Below are positions 45,446 to 56,305 of a stretch of DNA of 64,000 nt, piece by piece. The position numbers were made by a program, and so were the translations under genes. Every line of letters begins with the position of its first letter. Positions within the stretch are counted from its first letter, which is position 1. The DNA is from Tolypocladium sp. Sup5 PDA-1 (Eukaryota; Ascomycota; Sordariomycetes; Hypocreales; Ophiocordycipitaceae): the NCBI GenBank assembly GCA_000750105.3, contig JPHH03000005.1, positions 1,114,164-1,178,163 of the forward strand, in the 5' to 3' direction. The notes under the pieces are model-generated. The model did no database searches. It was not told the DNA's origin and saw nothing but the letters and a program-made list of their open reading frames with translations.

Positions 45446-46303
45446 TTACTCGAGGTAAAGCCTCATCTGGTACTGTGCTATCTCCATCGCTTCAAGCCCC
45501 AACTGTTTGGCAATCTTGTTACCGTATTCTTTCGGAAATACTGGAGCTGCAGCCCACTTCTTGCCAGGAAACCTGCCCATCATGGCTTTGATCAAGTTGG
45601 TTGCGTCGCCTTTGCCTCTCGAGCCCGGTTCAACGATGAGGCTTCGCATCTTGATCGTATCTGCTTGCTCATCTTCCGGATTGGTAATGACGCAGTAGGC
45701 GTGCCCTAACTTAAAGGCGCGACTGGTCTCTGAAGACTTGCTGAAGCCCCAAGCTTGCCAAGGCAGGTCGTCCGCGCCGTGCGTCTTGACCAAAGTATCC
45801 ACTTCCTCAAGGGAGCACGATTGCAGTTCGGCATCGGCCTCAAACTCGCCCGACGCAGGCGGGTCTCGTTGCCAGCCCACAAGTTCCTGGGTAATGGCAA
45901 ACCCAGCGCGCGTATACAGGTTGACGGCGGGATCGTTCTTCTGGATGACCTCCAACTCTAGCACCGACATGCCTCTTGCTCGCTCTGCTTCGATGATCGT
46001 GCCCAGAGCCCGGGATCCGATTCCCCGCCCTTTGAACGCGGGTACGACTCCCATGGCGCCAAGGCGCGAGTCGCGGGGCTTGTCGGGCCGCGTGGCAATG
46101 AGACCAAAAGCAATGGGCTCATTTGGGTCGGACGGAGAGAAGAAAACGTGGCTGAGGGGTAGAGAGATGAAGTTGTCGGCGAGCCATTTTGTGAGGGTCT
46201 CGGCGGTGAAGGATACATTGCTGCCGATGTAGCCTTTGAAGGCCTCGTTGAACAGGCTGGCCAGCTGTTCAGCTGACAGCTCAGATACAGGCTTCGATTC
46301 CAT
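45446..46303 (-). CDS. GNAT-family N-acetyltransferase, probably two-domain
   Basis: The 285-residue product has an N-terminal GNAT domain with the acetyl-CoA loop in GVVPAFKGRGIGSRAL (R/Q-x-x-G-x-G/A) and the strand LYTRAGFAI typical of motif B. The second half (from about residue 165) looks like a weaker GNAT copy, with VEPGSRGKGDATNLI as a second CoA-loop-like segment. Tandem GNAT proteins acetylate small molecules or proteins. It has no intron in the coding part. ATG 46303 is the first ATG; the longer open frame starts with GTG. It is divergent from the maleylacetoacetate isomerase gene. Confidence 0.85.
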   Translation of the reverse strand: MESKPVSELSAEQLASLFNEAFKGYIGSNVSFTAETLTKWLADNFISLPLSHVFFSPSDPNEPIAFGLIATRPDKPRDSRLGAMGVVPAFKGRGIGSRALGTIIEAERARGMSVLELEVIQKNDPAVNLYTRAGFAITQELVGWQRDPPASGEFEADAELQSCSLEEVDTLVKTHGADDLPWQAWGFSKSSETSRAFKLGHAYCVITNPEDEQADTIKMRSLIVEPGSRGKGDATNLIKAMMGRFPGKKWAAAPVFPKEYGNKIAKQLGLEAMEIAQYQMRLYLE

Positions 46304-47333
46304 TTTGCGCTGCGTAAGCGAAAACAACAGGTTAGGGGCTGACGGCTCTGAAGAAACTCCCACTGGGAAGATCCAGTTTGGTTGTTGTCTGATGTCTGGA
46401 GTGACGTGGACAGGGCGCGGTTGACAAGTTGTGAGGTCGCGGTGGGCTATATAGCCAGCAGCAAGGTCAGCATCGGCCCACTACAAAACCACTCACGTTG
46501 ATGAGCCCTAAATGCGGAAGGTCAGAGAATTCATTGAGCGTAATGCGGGTGAGTGTGGTGCCGGTTATCTTGGACTCTAAAACTACTAGTTCCTGCCCAG
46601 CGGCGCCGATTGTGTCCATTGTGGGAGCGATGTGCGAATCAATGGCGGGCGAAAGCTCGGAGTACATGCAGGACAATTGCAATTGATCGCAATCGATTGT
46701 TGAAAGACCGAGAGAAGCCAATTCTGACACAATGTGGATTATTGGCTTCTTGTTACATACGCTCTCTAACGGGTCTATGCCATCAATTATTTCCAACGAA
46801 TTCCTGGAGGCCGCTCGCGGCTCTTTTCAAACAGTGCCCGACCAATTGGGATTGGAGATGGAGGAAAGGTAACGCGTTGGACACCGAGAGGGAAATGCTA
46901 ACAGGTCATCCAAAGAGGCAGCCAGAGGACGTGCATATCACACTGACACACACTGTCCGCCGTAAACTCATTTACACGAAGGCAGATACTCTCCATTGCC
47001 TGGTGATCTTGACTCCCTGAGCCCCTCCAACACTCTGCTTGAACCGCCAGACCTGGCGATGATATGTCCCCGCACCGGAAACATTCCGCTCCCCCGACGC
47101 CAAAATCAGTCTGTTCGTTGATTGGCCATAGCTCTCACTTAGACATCGGCAGAATGGCTACAGGCGGGCAACTGTGCCTGGAAGTGCAAGGGCGTGCGTG
47201 GAGCGGCGAGGCATTGACTTCAAGGAATAAGTTGTCATTGCGGGGGAGCTCACCTCTTCATCCATCAATTCATCTCCCTATCGTCAATTCGAGCTCCCAA
47301 GAAGCAGAAAGCAGCCGGAAGAAAACTGCCACC
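46304..47333. other. Divergent intergenic region, GNAT and maleylacetoacetate isomerase
   Basis: About 1 kb with no recognised gene. A 109-codon open frame on the minus strand (46467..46796) matches nothing I know. Confidence 0.45.
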
Positions 47334-48002
47334 ATGTCCGACTACACGCTCTACGCCTACTTCCGCTCGTCGTGCTCGGCCCGCCTGCGCATCATCCTCA
47401 ACCTCAAGGGCATCTCGTACGACCTCGTGCCCGTGAACCTCTTAAAGGACGAGCAGCTCTCCGAGTCTCACCGGGCTTTGAACCCGTCCGCGTCGGTGCC
47501 GCTTCTCGTCTCCCGCCGGCCCCAAGACGACGGCTTCAAGGTCGGCCAGTCCGTCGCAGCGCTAGAGTTCCTCGAAGAGGTCCATCCCGAGACGCCGATC
47601 CTGCCCCCGGCCAGCGACCCCAAAGCCCGCGCCGTGGTGCGCACGCTCGTGGCCATCGTGTCCGCGGACACGCAGCCCGTGACGAACCTCCGCATCATGC
47701 GCCGCGTGAGAGCCCTCGGGGGGAACGCCGAGGAGTGGAACAAGGAGCTCATGACGGACGGTCTGCGGGCGTATGAGGCCGTCGCGAGGGATCACGCTGG
47801 GAAGTACTCGTTTGGGGACAGCATCACCATGGCTGACGCCTGCTTGCTGCCCGCCGCGTGGAACGCCGAACGATTTGGCGTCGACCTCAAGGCGTTTCCG
47901 GTGATTGCCAAGGTCGTCGAGAACTTGAACCAGCACGAGGCCGTGAAAAAGGCACACTACTTTAACCAGCCCGATACGCCCGACAACCTGCGGACGCAAT
48001 GA
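47334..48002 (+). CDS. maiA: Maleylacetoacetate isomerase (zeta-class GST)
   Basis: The 222-residue product converts 4-maleylacetoacetate to 4-fumarylacetoacetate with glutathione, the next-to-last step of tyrosine and phenylalanine breakdown. The zeta-GST active-site signature is clear: YFRSSCSARLRIILNLKG (S-S-C-x-x-R), and the C-terminal domain has FGDSITMADACLLPAAWNA. The gene is intronless, with a good ACCATG start. It converges on the fumarylacetoacetase gene, whose enzyme uses its product. Confidence 0.95.
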   Translation: MSDYTLYAYFRSSCSARLRIILNLKGISYDLVPVNLLKDEQLSESHRALNPSASVPLLVSRRPQDDGFKVGQSVAALEFLEEVHPETPILPPASDPKARAVVRTLVAIVSADTQPVTNLRIMRRVRALGGNAEEWNKELMTDGLRAYEAVARDHAGKYSFGDSITMADACLLPAAWNAERFGVDLKAFPVIAKVVENLNQHEAVKKAHYFNQPDTPDNLRTQ

Positions 48003-48146
48003 GCGATGAGGAGGTGGAGAGTGGGCATCACGGGGCCGATTAGCACGAACCCAAGGCATCAAATGAGACAACTTTTAGTCCGTAGTCCCGTCAATTTGCT
48101 GTCTATGTCCCGTCGCAAGTTCCACGTCAATTCCCCTTTTAAATCC

Positions 48147-49489
48147 TTAGAACAGCGGCAGGGCTGGCTGGATCGTGCCAGACACCTCGCCAAAGCCCAC
48201 CAGGGCACCCTCCTTACCGGCCCATCCGCGAATGACCATGGTGTCCCCGTCCTGCAGGAACTTGCGCTCCTCGCCGCCCTGCAGCTTCAAGGCGTTCTTG
48301 CCGCCCTGCGTCTGCTCCAGGATGCTGCCCTGCGAGGTCGAGTCCTCGCCGGAAATCGTGCCCGAGCCGAACAGGTCGCCGGGGCGCAGGTTGCAGCCGC
48401 TGATGGAGTGGTGCGCAATCATCTGCGGCCACGACCACAGCAGGTTCTTGGAGTTTGTCTTGGAGATGGTCGTCTTGTTGCCGTTGGCAGCTGGGCGGCG
48501 TGGTCAGCTCAAGTCCTGTGTAAGCGAGGTCCGGCGCAGTACTTACTGATCAGGTCCACCTCGAGCTCGATGCTGAGGACGTTGTCCTTGGTCTTCTCCT
48601 GCAGGTAGGGCAGGAGAGGCGTGTCGTTGGGGATGCCGGGGCCCTTTGCGTCCTTCAGGGCGTCGGCGAGCACGACCCAGGCGCTGATGCTGGTTCCCAT
48701 GTTCTTTGCGGTAAAGGGACCAAGCGGCACGTACTCCCACGCCTGCAGGTCTCTGGCGCTCCAGTCGTTCATGAGAACGTAGCCAAAGACGTGGTCGTCA
48801 GCCTCGTCCACGGGCACGGGGCTCCCCATCTTGTTCTCGCGGCAGATGAACATGCCCATCTCGAGCTCGATGTCGAGCTTCTCGGCGGTGGCCAGCACGG
48901 GGACCTTGGGCTCCGCCTTGGGGTCCTTGAGGATCTGTCCCCAGGGGCGGCGGATAGGCGTCCCCGACACGACGACGCTGCTGGCACGGCCGTGGTACGC
49001 CACGGGCAGGTGCAGGTAGTTTGGCTGCAGCGCATTCGCCGGCCCGCGGAACAGCACGCCGACGTTGTAGGCGTGGTTCTTGCCGGCGTAGAAGTCCGTG
49101 TAGTCGCCGACGGCCATGGGGAGGTGGTTCTGGACCTCGGATCGCGGCACGAGCGCGGCCTTCCTGAGCTGCTCGTTGTCCTTGAGCAGCTCGGGGTGCT
49201 TCGTCTCCGCGCCCAGGACCGCCTGCAGGTACTCGCGCACGGCGCGGTGGAACGGACGGCCGAGGGCGGCGAAGTCGTTGAGCGTGGGCGCGGAGAAGAC
49301 GGCCTCGTGCTTCTTGATGTCCGCCGAGCCCGCGAAGCCGCCGCCCGCCGCAAAGGCCTTCAGGTCAAGGGCATAGTCTCCAATGGCAATCGCCGGGCGC
49401 GGGCTCGCATCGGCCGCGGTGGAGATGACGCCGAAGGGGATGTTGGCGATGGAGAAGTGCGAGGTCGGGGAGACGGAGAGCCACGACAT
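48147..49489 (-). CDS. fahA: Fumarylacetoacetase
   Basis: The 428-residue product hydrolyses fumarylacetoacetate to fumarate and acetoacetate, the last step of tyrosine catabolism. Family landmarks: VGDYTDFYAGKNHAYNVG (the D-x-x-x-F-Y Ca site), YLHLPVAYHGRASSVVVSG, ELEMGMFICREN, MNDWSARDLQ, and GDLFGSGTISG in exon 2. Minus-strand exons are 49489..48547 and 48490..48147, with a GTAAGT intron of 56 nt. ATG 49489 (MSWLSV) is the usual family start; the frame is open about 44 codons upstream with other ATGs, which could add a signal-like extension but look unlike the family. Confidence 0.95.
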
Positions 49490-50719
49490 GTTGGCGGTCT
49501 TGGTGAGGGGATCGAGTACGGCCAGGAGATGTGCAGAACCGAGCAGCAGCGTCTTCCAGAGCGAAGAGAAGCTGACCATGACGCGCGCAATTGTTTTGGT
49601 TTTATCCGGCAGTCGGCCCACGGGGCTTCTGACGCAGCTGCCCCGCGAAGATGCCGCCGCAAGCCGACCGGCCCCGGTGGGGAAGTGGGGAAGTGCGGAA
49701 TCGCCCGCACGGCATTGCCTCCCGTCGTTCCGGCTGCAGCCGCGGAGCCACTGCCGGCGCTGCGCACCGCTTCCGATGATATTAAGTTGCGGACGCCACT
49801 AAGTAGTTTTTGAGGGTAAGGGGGTTCGAGATCGTAGGGAACTTCGGGGGCGGAGGCTTTGAAGAAGTCGACGACGAGTCTATCGTGTTCTCTGCCTGGG
49901 TCGGTGCGCCTGTCAAGCAAATTGTTGCCGATCTTGCTCGGCCTGCTGCATTCATCACCATCGGCAACGATCGTCCAACTTTCAACAGGTTCCAGTAAGT
50001 ACCTTCCTACTGAATGAGAGCACCCGGCTTGCTCTAAAAAGAAGCTGGATGGACGTTCTATCACCTGACGCTTGTAGTAAACCGTTTTTCGATGCAGAAT
50101 CTCCCCGGACGAGACAGATGTGGCAGGGCTATGAACGCTGGGACTTTCCAACTTCGTCCGTTGAAGTCGAGGTGATGAGGGGGTTACACGAGTTGAAGAT
50201 CTTCGCCAGAACTGGAGGAGAAGAAGTTGCCAGCGCTTCCGGGGGGGAACGAGACCAATGTTGCTGGCTGCGATGGCATCCACGTACCTCTTGATACGTC
50301 GTTTGATAGAGCTTAGAGGCTACTGTATTTCTTTCTCGTCAATTTTTCAATTTTCATCGTCGCTCTTATGTAAGGTGTTTGGAAATTCGGCAATATCTGC
50401 CGCGTTTCCTACTGCACTAGGATCAAAGATTGACAATTTCACTTACCATTGAGAGGATCATGACCCTGGCGAATGTCGTCGCATCCGCCCAATAGCACCA
50501 ACCAATGCGACTCACAAATAAGATAATTAACCAAGATAGGCAACAGATTTTCTCCGGCCCTTTGTGTTTTCCCACCAATAACCCGCAACCCCCACGGATG
50601 ATTTATCACCAGCCCTGTCTTGAGCAAGGTTAAAAAGGGACGCCCGTCGCCGTGCAGGCGGATTAACAGCTCGATATTAACTCCTCGACAATATCAGGAA
50701 AAGTACACATTCAACGGAA
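49490..50719. other. Intergenic, fumarylacetoacetase to secreted lyase-like gene
   Basis: No gene is recognised in 1.2 kb; both flanking promoters lie here. Long open frames antisense to the fumarylacetoacetase gene extend into it and are rejected. Confidence 0.5.
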
Positions 50720-51337
50720 ATGCTCCCAAACACACCTCTTCTTGCTCTATATGCGGCGGCCGTTGCGCTTGCTGGCAGTCCACTCGAGAGTGGTACCTGG
50801 GTAGAGGAACACCCAAGCTCCTCACCACAGCAATGTGCTGGCGGTCGTGTCAATGGCAACACCTTTTACTTCCCCAAGTCACCAAACGGCAGTACTAGTG
50901 GTCCAGGCTGCGGCAACGGCCACTTGCGTGCTGAACGCCGATACATCAACTACTCCTCAGGCGTTCACCAGTTTGGGGGCGAGTTCAAGATTACGGAGAT
51001 GACCGGTAGTCGTATCGCGATCAAACAGACTTTCGATGGCGGCCATGACAGCCCATACTTCCTTTTGGCTGTTGAAAAGACTGGTCGTCTATACGCCGTC
51101 GGCGGCAAGACTATTGCCAATGACGTGGTTAAAGTCGGCTCGACTGTCCGCATCAACACTGTACACGACGTCGATAATCATCGCCTAAGCGTGTACGTTA
51201 ACGGCAAAGAGATGTACCGCGACGAGAAGGCCCCCAGCGGCAGCTTTTTTGATAAGCTTGGCGCGTACGCGACGAACAGTGGCACGGGTGATATCACCAT
51301 TACATGGAACGACGTTCAGTTTTGGCACCGGAAATAG
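50720..51337 (+). CDS. Secreted jelly-roll protein, polysaccharide-lyase-like (PL7/PL20 type)
   Basis: The 205-residue product has a signal peptide (to about residue 19) and a single concanavalin-like beta sandwich. Pieces such as RAERRYINYSSGVHQFGG, IAIKQTFDGGHDSPYF, TVRINTVHDVDNHRLSVYVNG and FFDKLGAYATNSGTGDITI resemble fungal proteins related to alginate lyase 2 or glucuronan lyase families. The QTFDG and LGAY strands fit the substrate groove. There is no intron. Whether it is a lyase or only a sugar-binding relative is not settled; the classic PL7 Q-x-H motif is not obvious. Confidence 0.6.
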   Translation: MLPNTPLLALYAAAVALAGSPLESGTWVEEHPSSSPQQCAGGRVNGNTFYFPKSPNGSTSGPGCGNGHLRAERRYINYSSGVHQFGGEFKITEMTGSRIAIKQTFDGGHDSPYFLLAVEKTGRLYAVGGKTIANDVVKVGSTVRINTVHDVDNHRLSVYVNGKEMYRDEKAPSGSFFDKLGAYATNSGTGDITITWNDVQFWHRK

Positions 51338-51761
51338 GGGTCGATTCCAAGAGCGGGGGAGTGCCTTCGGGATTGGTTTCAATATTGGAAGCCGTGTCTG
51401 TATATAAGACTCGTGTATGGAACTCGGAATGAAAGGGACATGGAGAAAATTATGGCATCTCCGGCTTTATCTTTGTGAGCCAACGTACGCAGAAGGTCAA
51501 AGCCAACTCCTTTGCTTGGAAATAGAGTCAATTTTATAAACGCGATGAGGTGTGAAGTGTTCCGTCTTGAAACCGAACACGAGAATCCGTTTCCTAACAC
51601 CTCCGAAATGGACGTCCCTGGTCCCCTTTGGGGCTCGGGAAAAGGCGTTAAAAGCCAGCCGCTCCGCTCCGACGTGTTGGGTCCTCTGCTAGCCTACGAA
51701 ATGTCCTCGAAGTACCGCCTAAAAGTTGCTGCATGAAACGTTTGTGCGATCCCGCACCACC
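51338..51761. other. Convergent intergenic region
   Basis: These 424 bases between convergent genes are presumed 3' untranslated sequence; no gene is seen. Confidence 0.5.
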
Positions 51762-53406
51762 TTATGCCGTGCGTGGCTGAAGTCGAAGATAAAGAGGGCC
51801 TTTCTCCCAGACAACAAAAGTCTTCTGCGAATCGTGCCAACCATCCTGCTCAAAGGCCAGCTCAAAATCGAAGCGGTACAGGAGCCTCGCAATCATCAAT
51901 CGCATTTCCCCGTATGCCAGGTTCTTGCCGATGCAGTCTCGCGAGCCATGGCTGAACGGCTTGAAGACCGCCCGATTGTCGGCCTTGAAGCGCTCGTCGT
52001 ATCGCGGGTCGTTTGCGGGGAGCCATCTCTCGGGGATAAAAGTGTCCGGCTCGACAAAGTTGTCTGGGTTGCGGAACGTGGCCCATTGGTACACCGAAAC
52101 GCGGGTCTGGCATTGACATCTCAGCGAGCGCTTCTTGTGAGGAGGGGGAAAGGGTTGAATGACTTACCCCTGCCGGAACAAACTTGCCATCGATCACATC
52201 ACCGGGAGATACCCTAGCTGGGGTCTCGGCTGCGGGTGGGTAGACGCGAAGTATCTCCTCGATGCATGCCTGCAGGTAGTCGAGCTCGGCGGTACTGCGC
52301 AGGGTAATTTCCCCCTCTGCAGAAAAGGCGGAGCGAACTTCGTCGGCAACTAGAGCGTATACCCGTGGGTTCCGTGACACGTAGAAACAAAACCCCGACA
52401 GAGCAGTTGCAGTCGTTTCGCTTCCGGCAATGACCAGTACCGGCGACGTAGCGATAATTTCGGACTCGCTCATGCCGTTGCCCCCGTCGCGAGTTTTCCT
52501 CAGCATGTAGGTCATGAAATCCCGGCGGCCACCTATTAGCTCCTCGCCGAGTTCCATTCGAGCCCTGGCCTTGTCCTTGGCGTGCGAGCGGACCTTTATC
52601 GCGGTCTTGAGGGCCGGGCTCAAGTTCAAAGCTTCGACTATCATCCCCACCAAGGGATACAGTTGGAAGAACCGCCGCAGGGAAATGCCTCGGATTCCCT
52701 GGAATATCGAGAGAACCCATGGATGATAGCCGTTGTTTTGCAGGCTATGGAACGGCTCGGAGAAGGCCAAGTCGCCAATGATATCGAACGTTGTAAAGTT
52801 CAGCCACTCGACAATGTTAATAACCTGACCCTTCCGAGCACGATCGTCCAGTCGGTCGAGGAACATGTCCACGTACTGGCTGATGACAGATTCCTGCTGA
52901 ACCAAGGCCGAGTCGCTGAAGGCATGGCTCAGTTGCCGGCGCTGGCGTCGATGAACATCGCGGGGGGCGATGATGAGACTCTCCTGGTCGCCCGGGAAAA
53001 CGCCTTTCATCTTTTGGAACTCTTGCTTGCCGCCTGATCGATGACCGTACACTTCTGGCCAGCCAATGGAGCCATCAAGCGCGATGTGATTTGGTCCTAT
53101 TCGCACCGCTGGGCCGTACTTGCGATGCAAGCCGACCATCTTCCTCACCCAGTTGCCTTTAACGTAGTTGGAGTATACATACGGCAGGTATATGACGGAC
53201 AGAAGCGGTGGACCGGGGAACTTGGACAGTGGATGGAACCAAATGCGGTAGATGGCCTGGGCTACTCCATAAGCAACAACCTGCAAGACTCGACTGTCAG
53301 TTTTGAAGGACCCTTTACGAGTATTCACGTACCAGCGCAAGCACGAGTCCCAGTGTGCGTGGGAGATTTCCATTGTCCCGAGAGCCCAAAATGGCATCGA
53401 AGCCAT
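51762..53406 (-). CDS. Cytochrome P450, isotrichodermin C-15 hydroxylase-like
   Basis: The 511-residue product has a short N-terminal anchor, hinge HPLSKFPGPP, I-helix VIAGSETTATAL, K-helix EEILRVYPP (E-x-x-R), PERW piece FIPERWLP, and heme loop FSHGSRDCIGKNL. The combination fits the large fungal CYP65-like group that includes isotrichodermin C-15 hydroxylases. Minus-strand exons: 53406..53329, 53280..52168, 52106..51762. Intron 1 (48 nt) is stop-free and sits in the N-terminal anchor; removing it joins LRWY to VVAYGVAQAIYR, the more natural helix. No neighbouring synthase gene suggests a pathway. Confidence 0.9.
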
Positions 53407-55012
53407 GCCCTATTCTGGAGAGATCGATGAAAGACATGGCCGGAGGAAAGGAGTTGAATGTTGGATTTCTGGAACAACAAGGCTGGCAGACTCTGTTTTT
53501 GCCGATACCATGGCCATCTTTTATTCCTGCTTGTCCTTGCACTAGAGATGAGACCTTGTTACTAGACCCGCGGGGTGTCCACGGGATAGCTCGGAAGGTC
53601 GACGATCGCTGATACACAAACGATGTCATTGGCCGCGCGCGCTCGACGGTCATCAGGGCATCCAGCAAATACATCACCAATGTAACCCCCACCTGCAAAC
53701 TGTCTCGAAAGCTTGCACCGTTTGTAGATAGCGTGGTGCGATTCACGGGCCATCGGGTTCGCTACGGGGCCGACGACGCCGGTGTAAGAGTAACATCGGT
53801 GTTTTGTTCGTTCGGCCGGCTCTTGGACATCCGACGAGCGAGTGTTGTGCAGGTTGATGCAGCGACGTTGTACGACACTCCGCAATAGGGTTACATTCGG
53901 GCCCCAGTTGCCCGCCGATTCCCGTTGAGACGGCCGGGTTTACCGGGCGGACTTGTACAACTGTGCATGAGATCAGGCTCCAGCGATGCGGACCCCCGGC
54001 CGACGCCTGCTGTGCTGAAGATGGAGAGTCCATGGCGTGGCGACACACAAAATGCAAGCTGTTTCTCCGGCGTAACTTTGGCAAACAAGTGAGACCTGAC
54101 AGAGGTTTCAACAGCGGACTTGAAAGTCGTTGCAAATCTCGTCGATGCTGATCCCATGGACCCTGCTATTCGCGGCGCGTGACGTTTATACGTTCGGTAG
54201 GCGTCGTATATGCAGTCGAGTATCCCTGCCCTCCCGCTAATGCGCATGTATTCTGACACGTTGTTGACTCGGCAGATGACTCAGATTACTTGGCGTGGTA
54301 GGGCACGGAAGCAACGGGGCGGGATACGTGCCGGGATACGTGCCGGGCTTCGGGAACGGGTTACATGCCGCCGCTCGCGACTCACTATCCCGTCTGCCCG
54401 CCAGGGACTTTGTCTACATGTACGTGTAACAGGGTCGTCAGTGCGTTGCTGTCAAACCTCGGCATGGACGCATCCCACGGGAGAGCTTTGTTCTTTGCCG
54501 AGATATTGACTGGAGATGGCGGCCGGCTGTTACACGCAGAAGCTAGTAGCGCCGTTGTGGAGGCACCGAGTTCACCGACGTTGTCTGTTGTGCAGGGTCA
54601 GGTTAGCCGGGACCGGTTGCACGCCAAAGTAAGCTTAAAGGTTGCTATTGGCAGAAATGGCAGGGACACTTCTCATGTACTAGCACACATTATCCGTGTC
54701 CGGAGACGACCATTCGCAACAAATGTGTGAGGGTTTGCTGAGGTAGCCGGACTGATGGCGTAATGGGCTTAATGTCTCTAAATCCAAGCAAAATAGTTAG
54801 AAGCCATCTTTTGACTGCATGAAACTCGAAACAAGTATAAAAGGCGGCCGGTTCGAAGCATCTGTAGAGCAGACCTTGAAATGATAAATTGAGTGCTAGG
54901 AAGAGCAGTAGTACTATGTGGGTTGTAAGCTTCAGAAGATTGCGGTGGCAGTTATTAAACTAGTTTTCTTCAACACACACGCCTGTTTGATATAGACCAT
55001 TATACCCAGAGT
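53407..55012. other. Intergenic, P450 to SRR1-domain gene
   Basis: No gene is recognised in 1.6 kb. A 12-bp direct repeat (GGGATACGTGCC twice, about 54320..54343) is the only structure noted. Confidence 0.45.
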
Positions 55013-55838
55013 CTACATGAGGGCCAACAGCCGGACCACCGTGCCGCCGTGCCGACGGATTTCCTCTGCCATGGTCAATGCCGCAGCGTGCTGCATCATT
55101 GCTGCGTGTACTTCAGCGCCATCCGACTCCTGCTCCAGCTGCGTAGCCGCTTGGTTCGGCCATACCGTCACTTCGGGGCCTCTGCGCGCCATATCGCCGA
55201 GACCGAAGCAGACGATCTTGGTCACTTTACGGGTGGCCAGGAGCTTCCCTAATCGCGACTTGAAGGACTCGCAAGTGATACTCCCGTTCCAGAGCTGCCT
55301 CTTAGTCTCGAAAAGCTTTATCCAGTCCTCTACGTTGCCGCGGAAGTCTCGCGCCGGCTGGCTCCTCCAGTCTACAAGATAGGAGCAGTAGAACGTTTCG
55401 GGAGGGCCGTTAAACTCTCCTATAACGAGTTTCCAGTATTCTTGGTACTTGACGAATGGTTTCCTGCGAATTAGTGGAGTAGGTTAGCTTCAGAGTTCGT
55501 ATACATGAAGTGTCTCCGAGTAAGTCGAGTGTGGAGTGAAGATAGTCCTACCAGATTGGCTTTTGTGCCCCAAATATGGGGTTCTTCACTTGGACTTGCT
55601 TGCCATTAATACACCGGATGGTAAATCTGTCAAGGGTAGCGGACCGTTCGAGCTGTCGTTCGATGTCCGCTAGGTCACTCTTTGTCCAGAGCTTGGCCCC
55701 TGAATCGTATAAGTCGGCCACACGTTGGCTACTTATTCTCCACGGCGTGCAGCCATAGTCGAGCAGTGGCAGCGAGGGCTCCGCTTGATCCTGTTGTCCG
55801 GGCTCGACCGTGTCCGAGGGATAGCTGCTGCTCGACAT
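55013..55838 (-). CDS. SRR1-like domain protein, short at the C-terminus
   Basis: The 245-residue product has the SRR1 landmark KIVCFGLGDMARR followed by QHAAALTMAEEIRRHGG, the first strands and helix of a domain named after a plant light-signalling protein and common in fungi without known function. Minus-strand exons are 55838..55552 and 55463..55013, joined in phase 2 through an 88-nt intron. The protein stops only about 25 residues after the QHAAAL helix, whereas SRR1 domains usually continue with a D-P-x-Y segment and more strands, so it may be truncated or decaying. Confidence 0.65.
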
Positions 55839-56305
55839 GATGCAAGGTGGTGTCGAGAGACTCGGAGAGTGTATGAAACCAGTGCGCGGGCTGTTGCCTG
55901 GGAGGCCGTTTTTATTCTCCAGCGGCTACAGGTTAAGGGGGTGTTTTGGTCGGGGACGACCCAGGTCGCGTTATCCTATACTCGCGCACACAGTAGGCAG
56001 CCCGTGCATCCCTCAAGCCGTTTCCTATTTTTAAGGGCGCGGGGTATTATTATCGCAGTGTCTTGGCGCGGGCCGACCAGGGTCCATTGCATTCAGATTG
56101 ATATCTACGTGGGCCCCCTGTTTTTATGCTTTCTCTAGATAATGACGCAAGCCCATCTGGCATGTTCATGCGCAGCCAGGCACCACGTCGTCTGTCTTGG
56201 GATATAATAGGTCATGTTCCCACAATGCCGCAGTAACCCAACCTTACTTGTACTTCAACGTCCCAGTTAATCTCCTCACTCGGTACAGCCTAGCATTCAA
56301 CACGC
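55839..56305. other. Divergent intergenic region
   Basis: These 467 bases lie between the divergent SRR1-like gene and the next plus-strand gene and hold both promoters. No gene is seen. Confidence 0.5.

Noticed and set aside
49490..49621. N-terminal extension of fumarylacetoacetase by up to 44 residues
   Set aside because: Family members start at MSW-like residues; the extension has no counterpart and the inner ATG fits.
48791..49813. 340-codon frame antisense to fumarylacetoacetase
   Set aside because: Sense strand is an unmistakable enzyme; the antisense product is compositionally biased.
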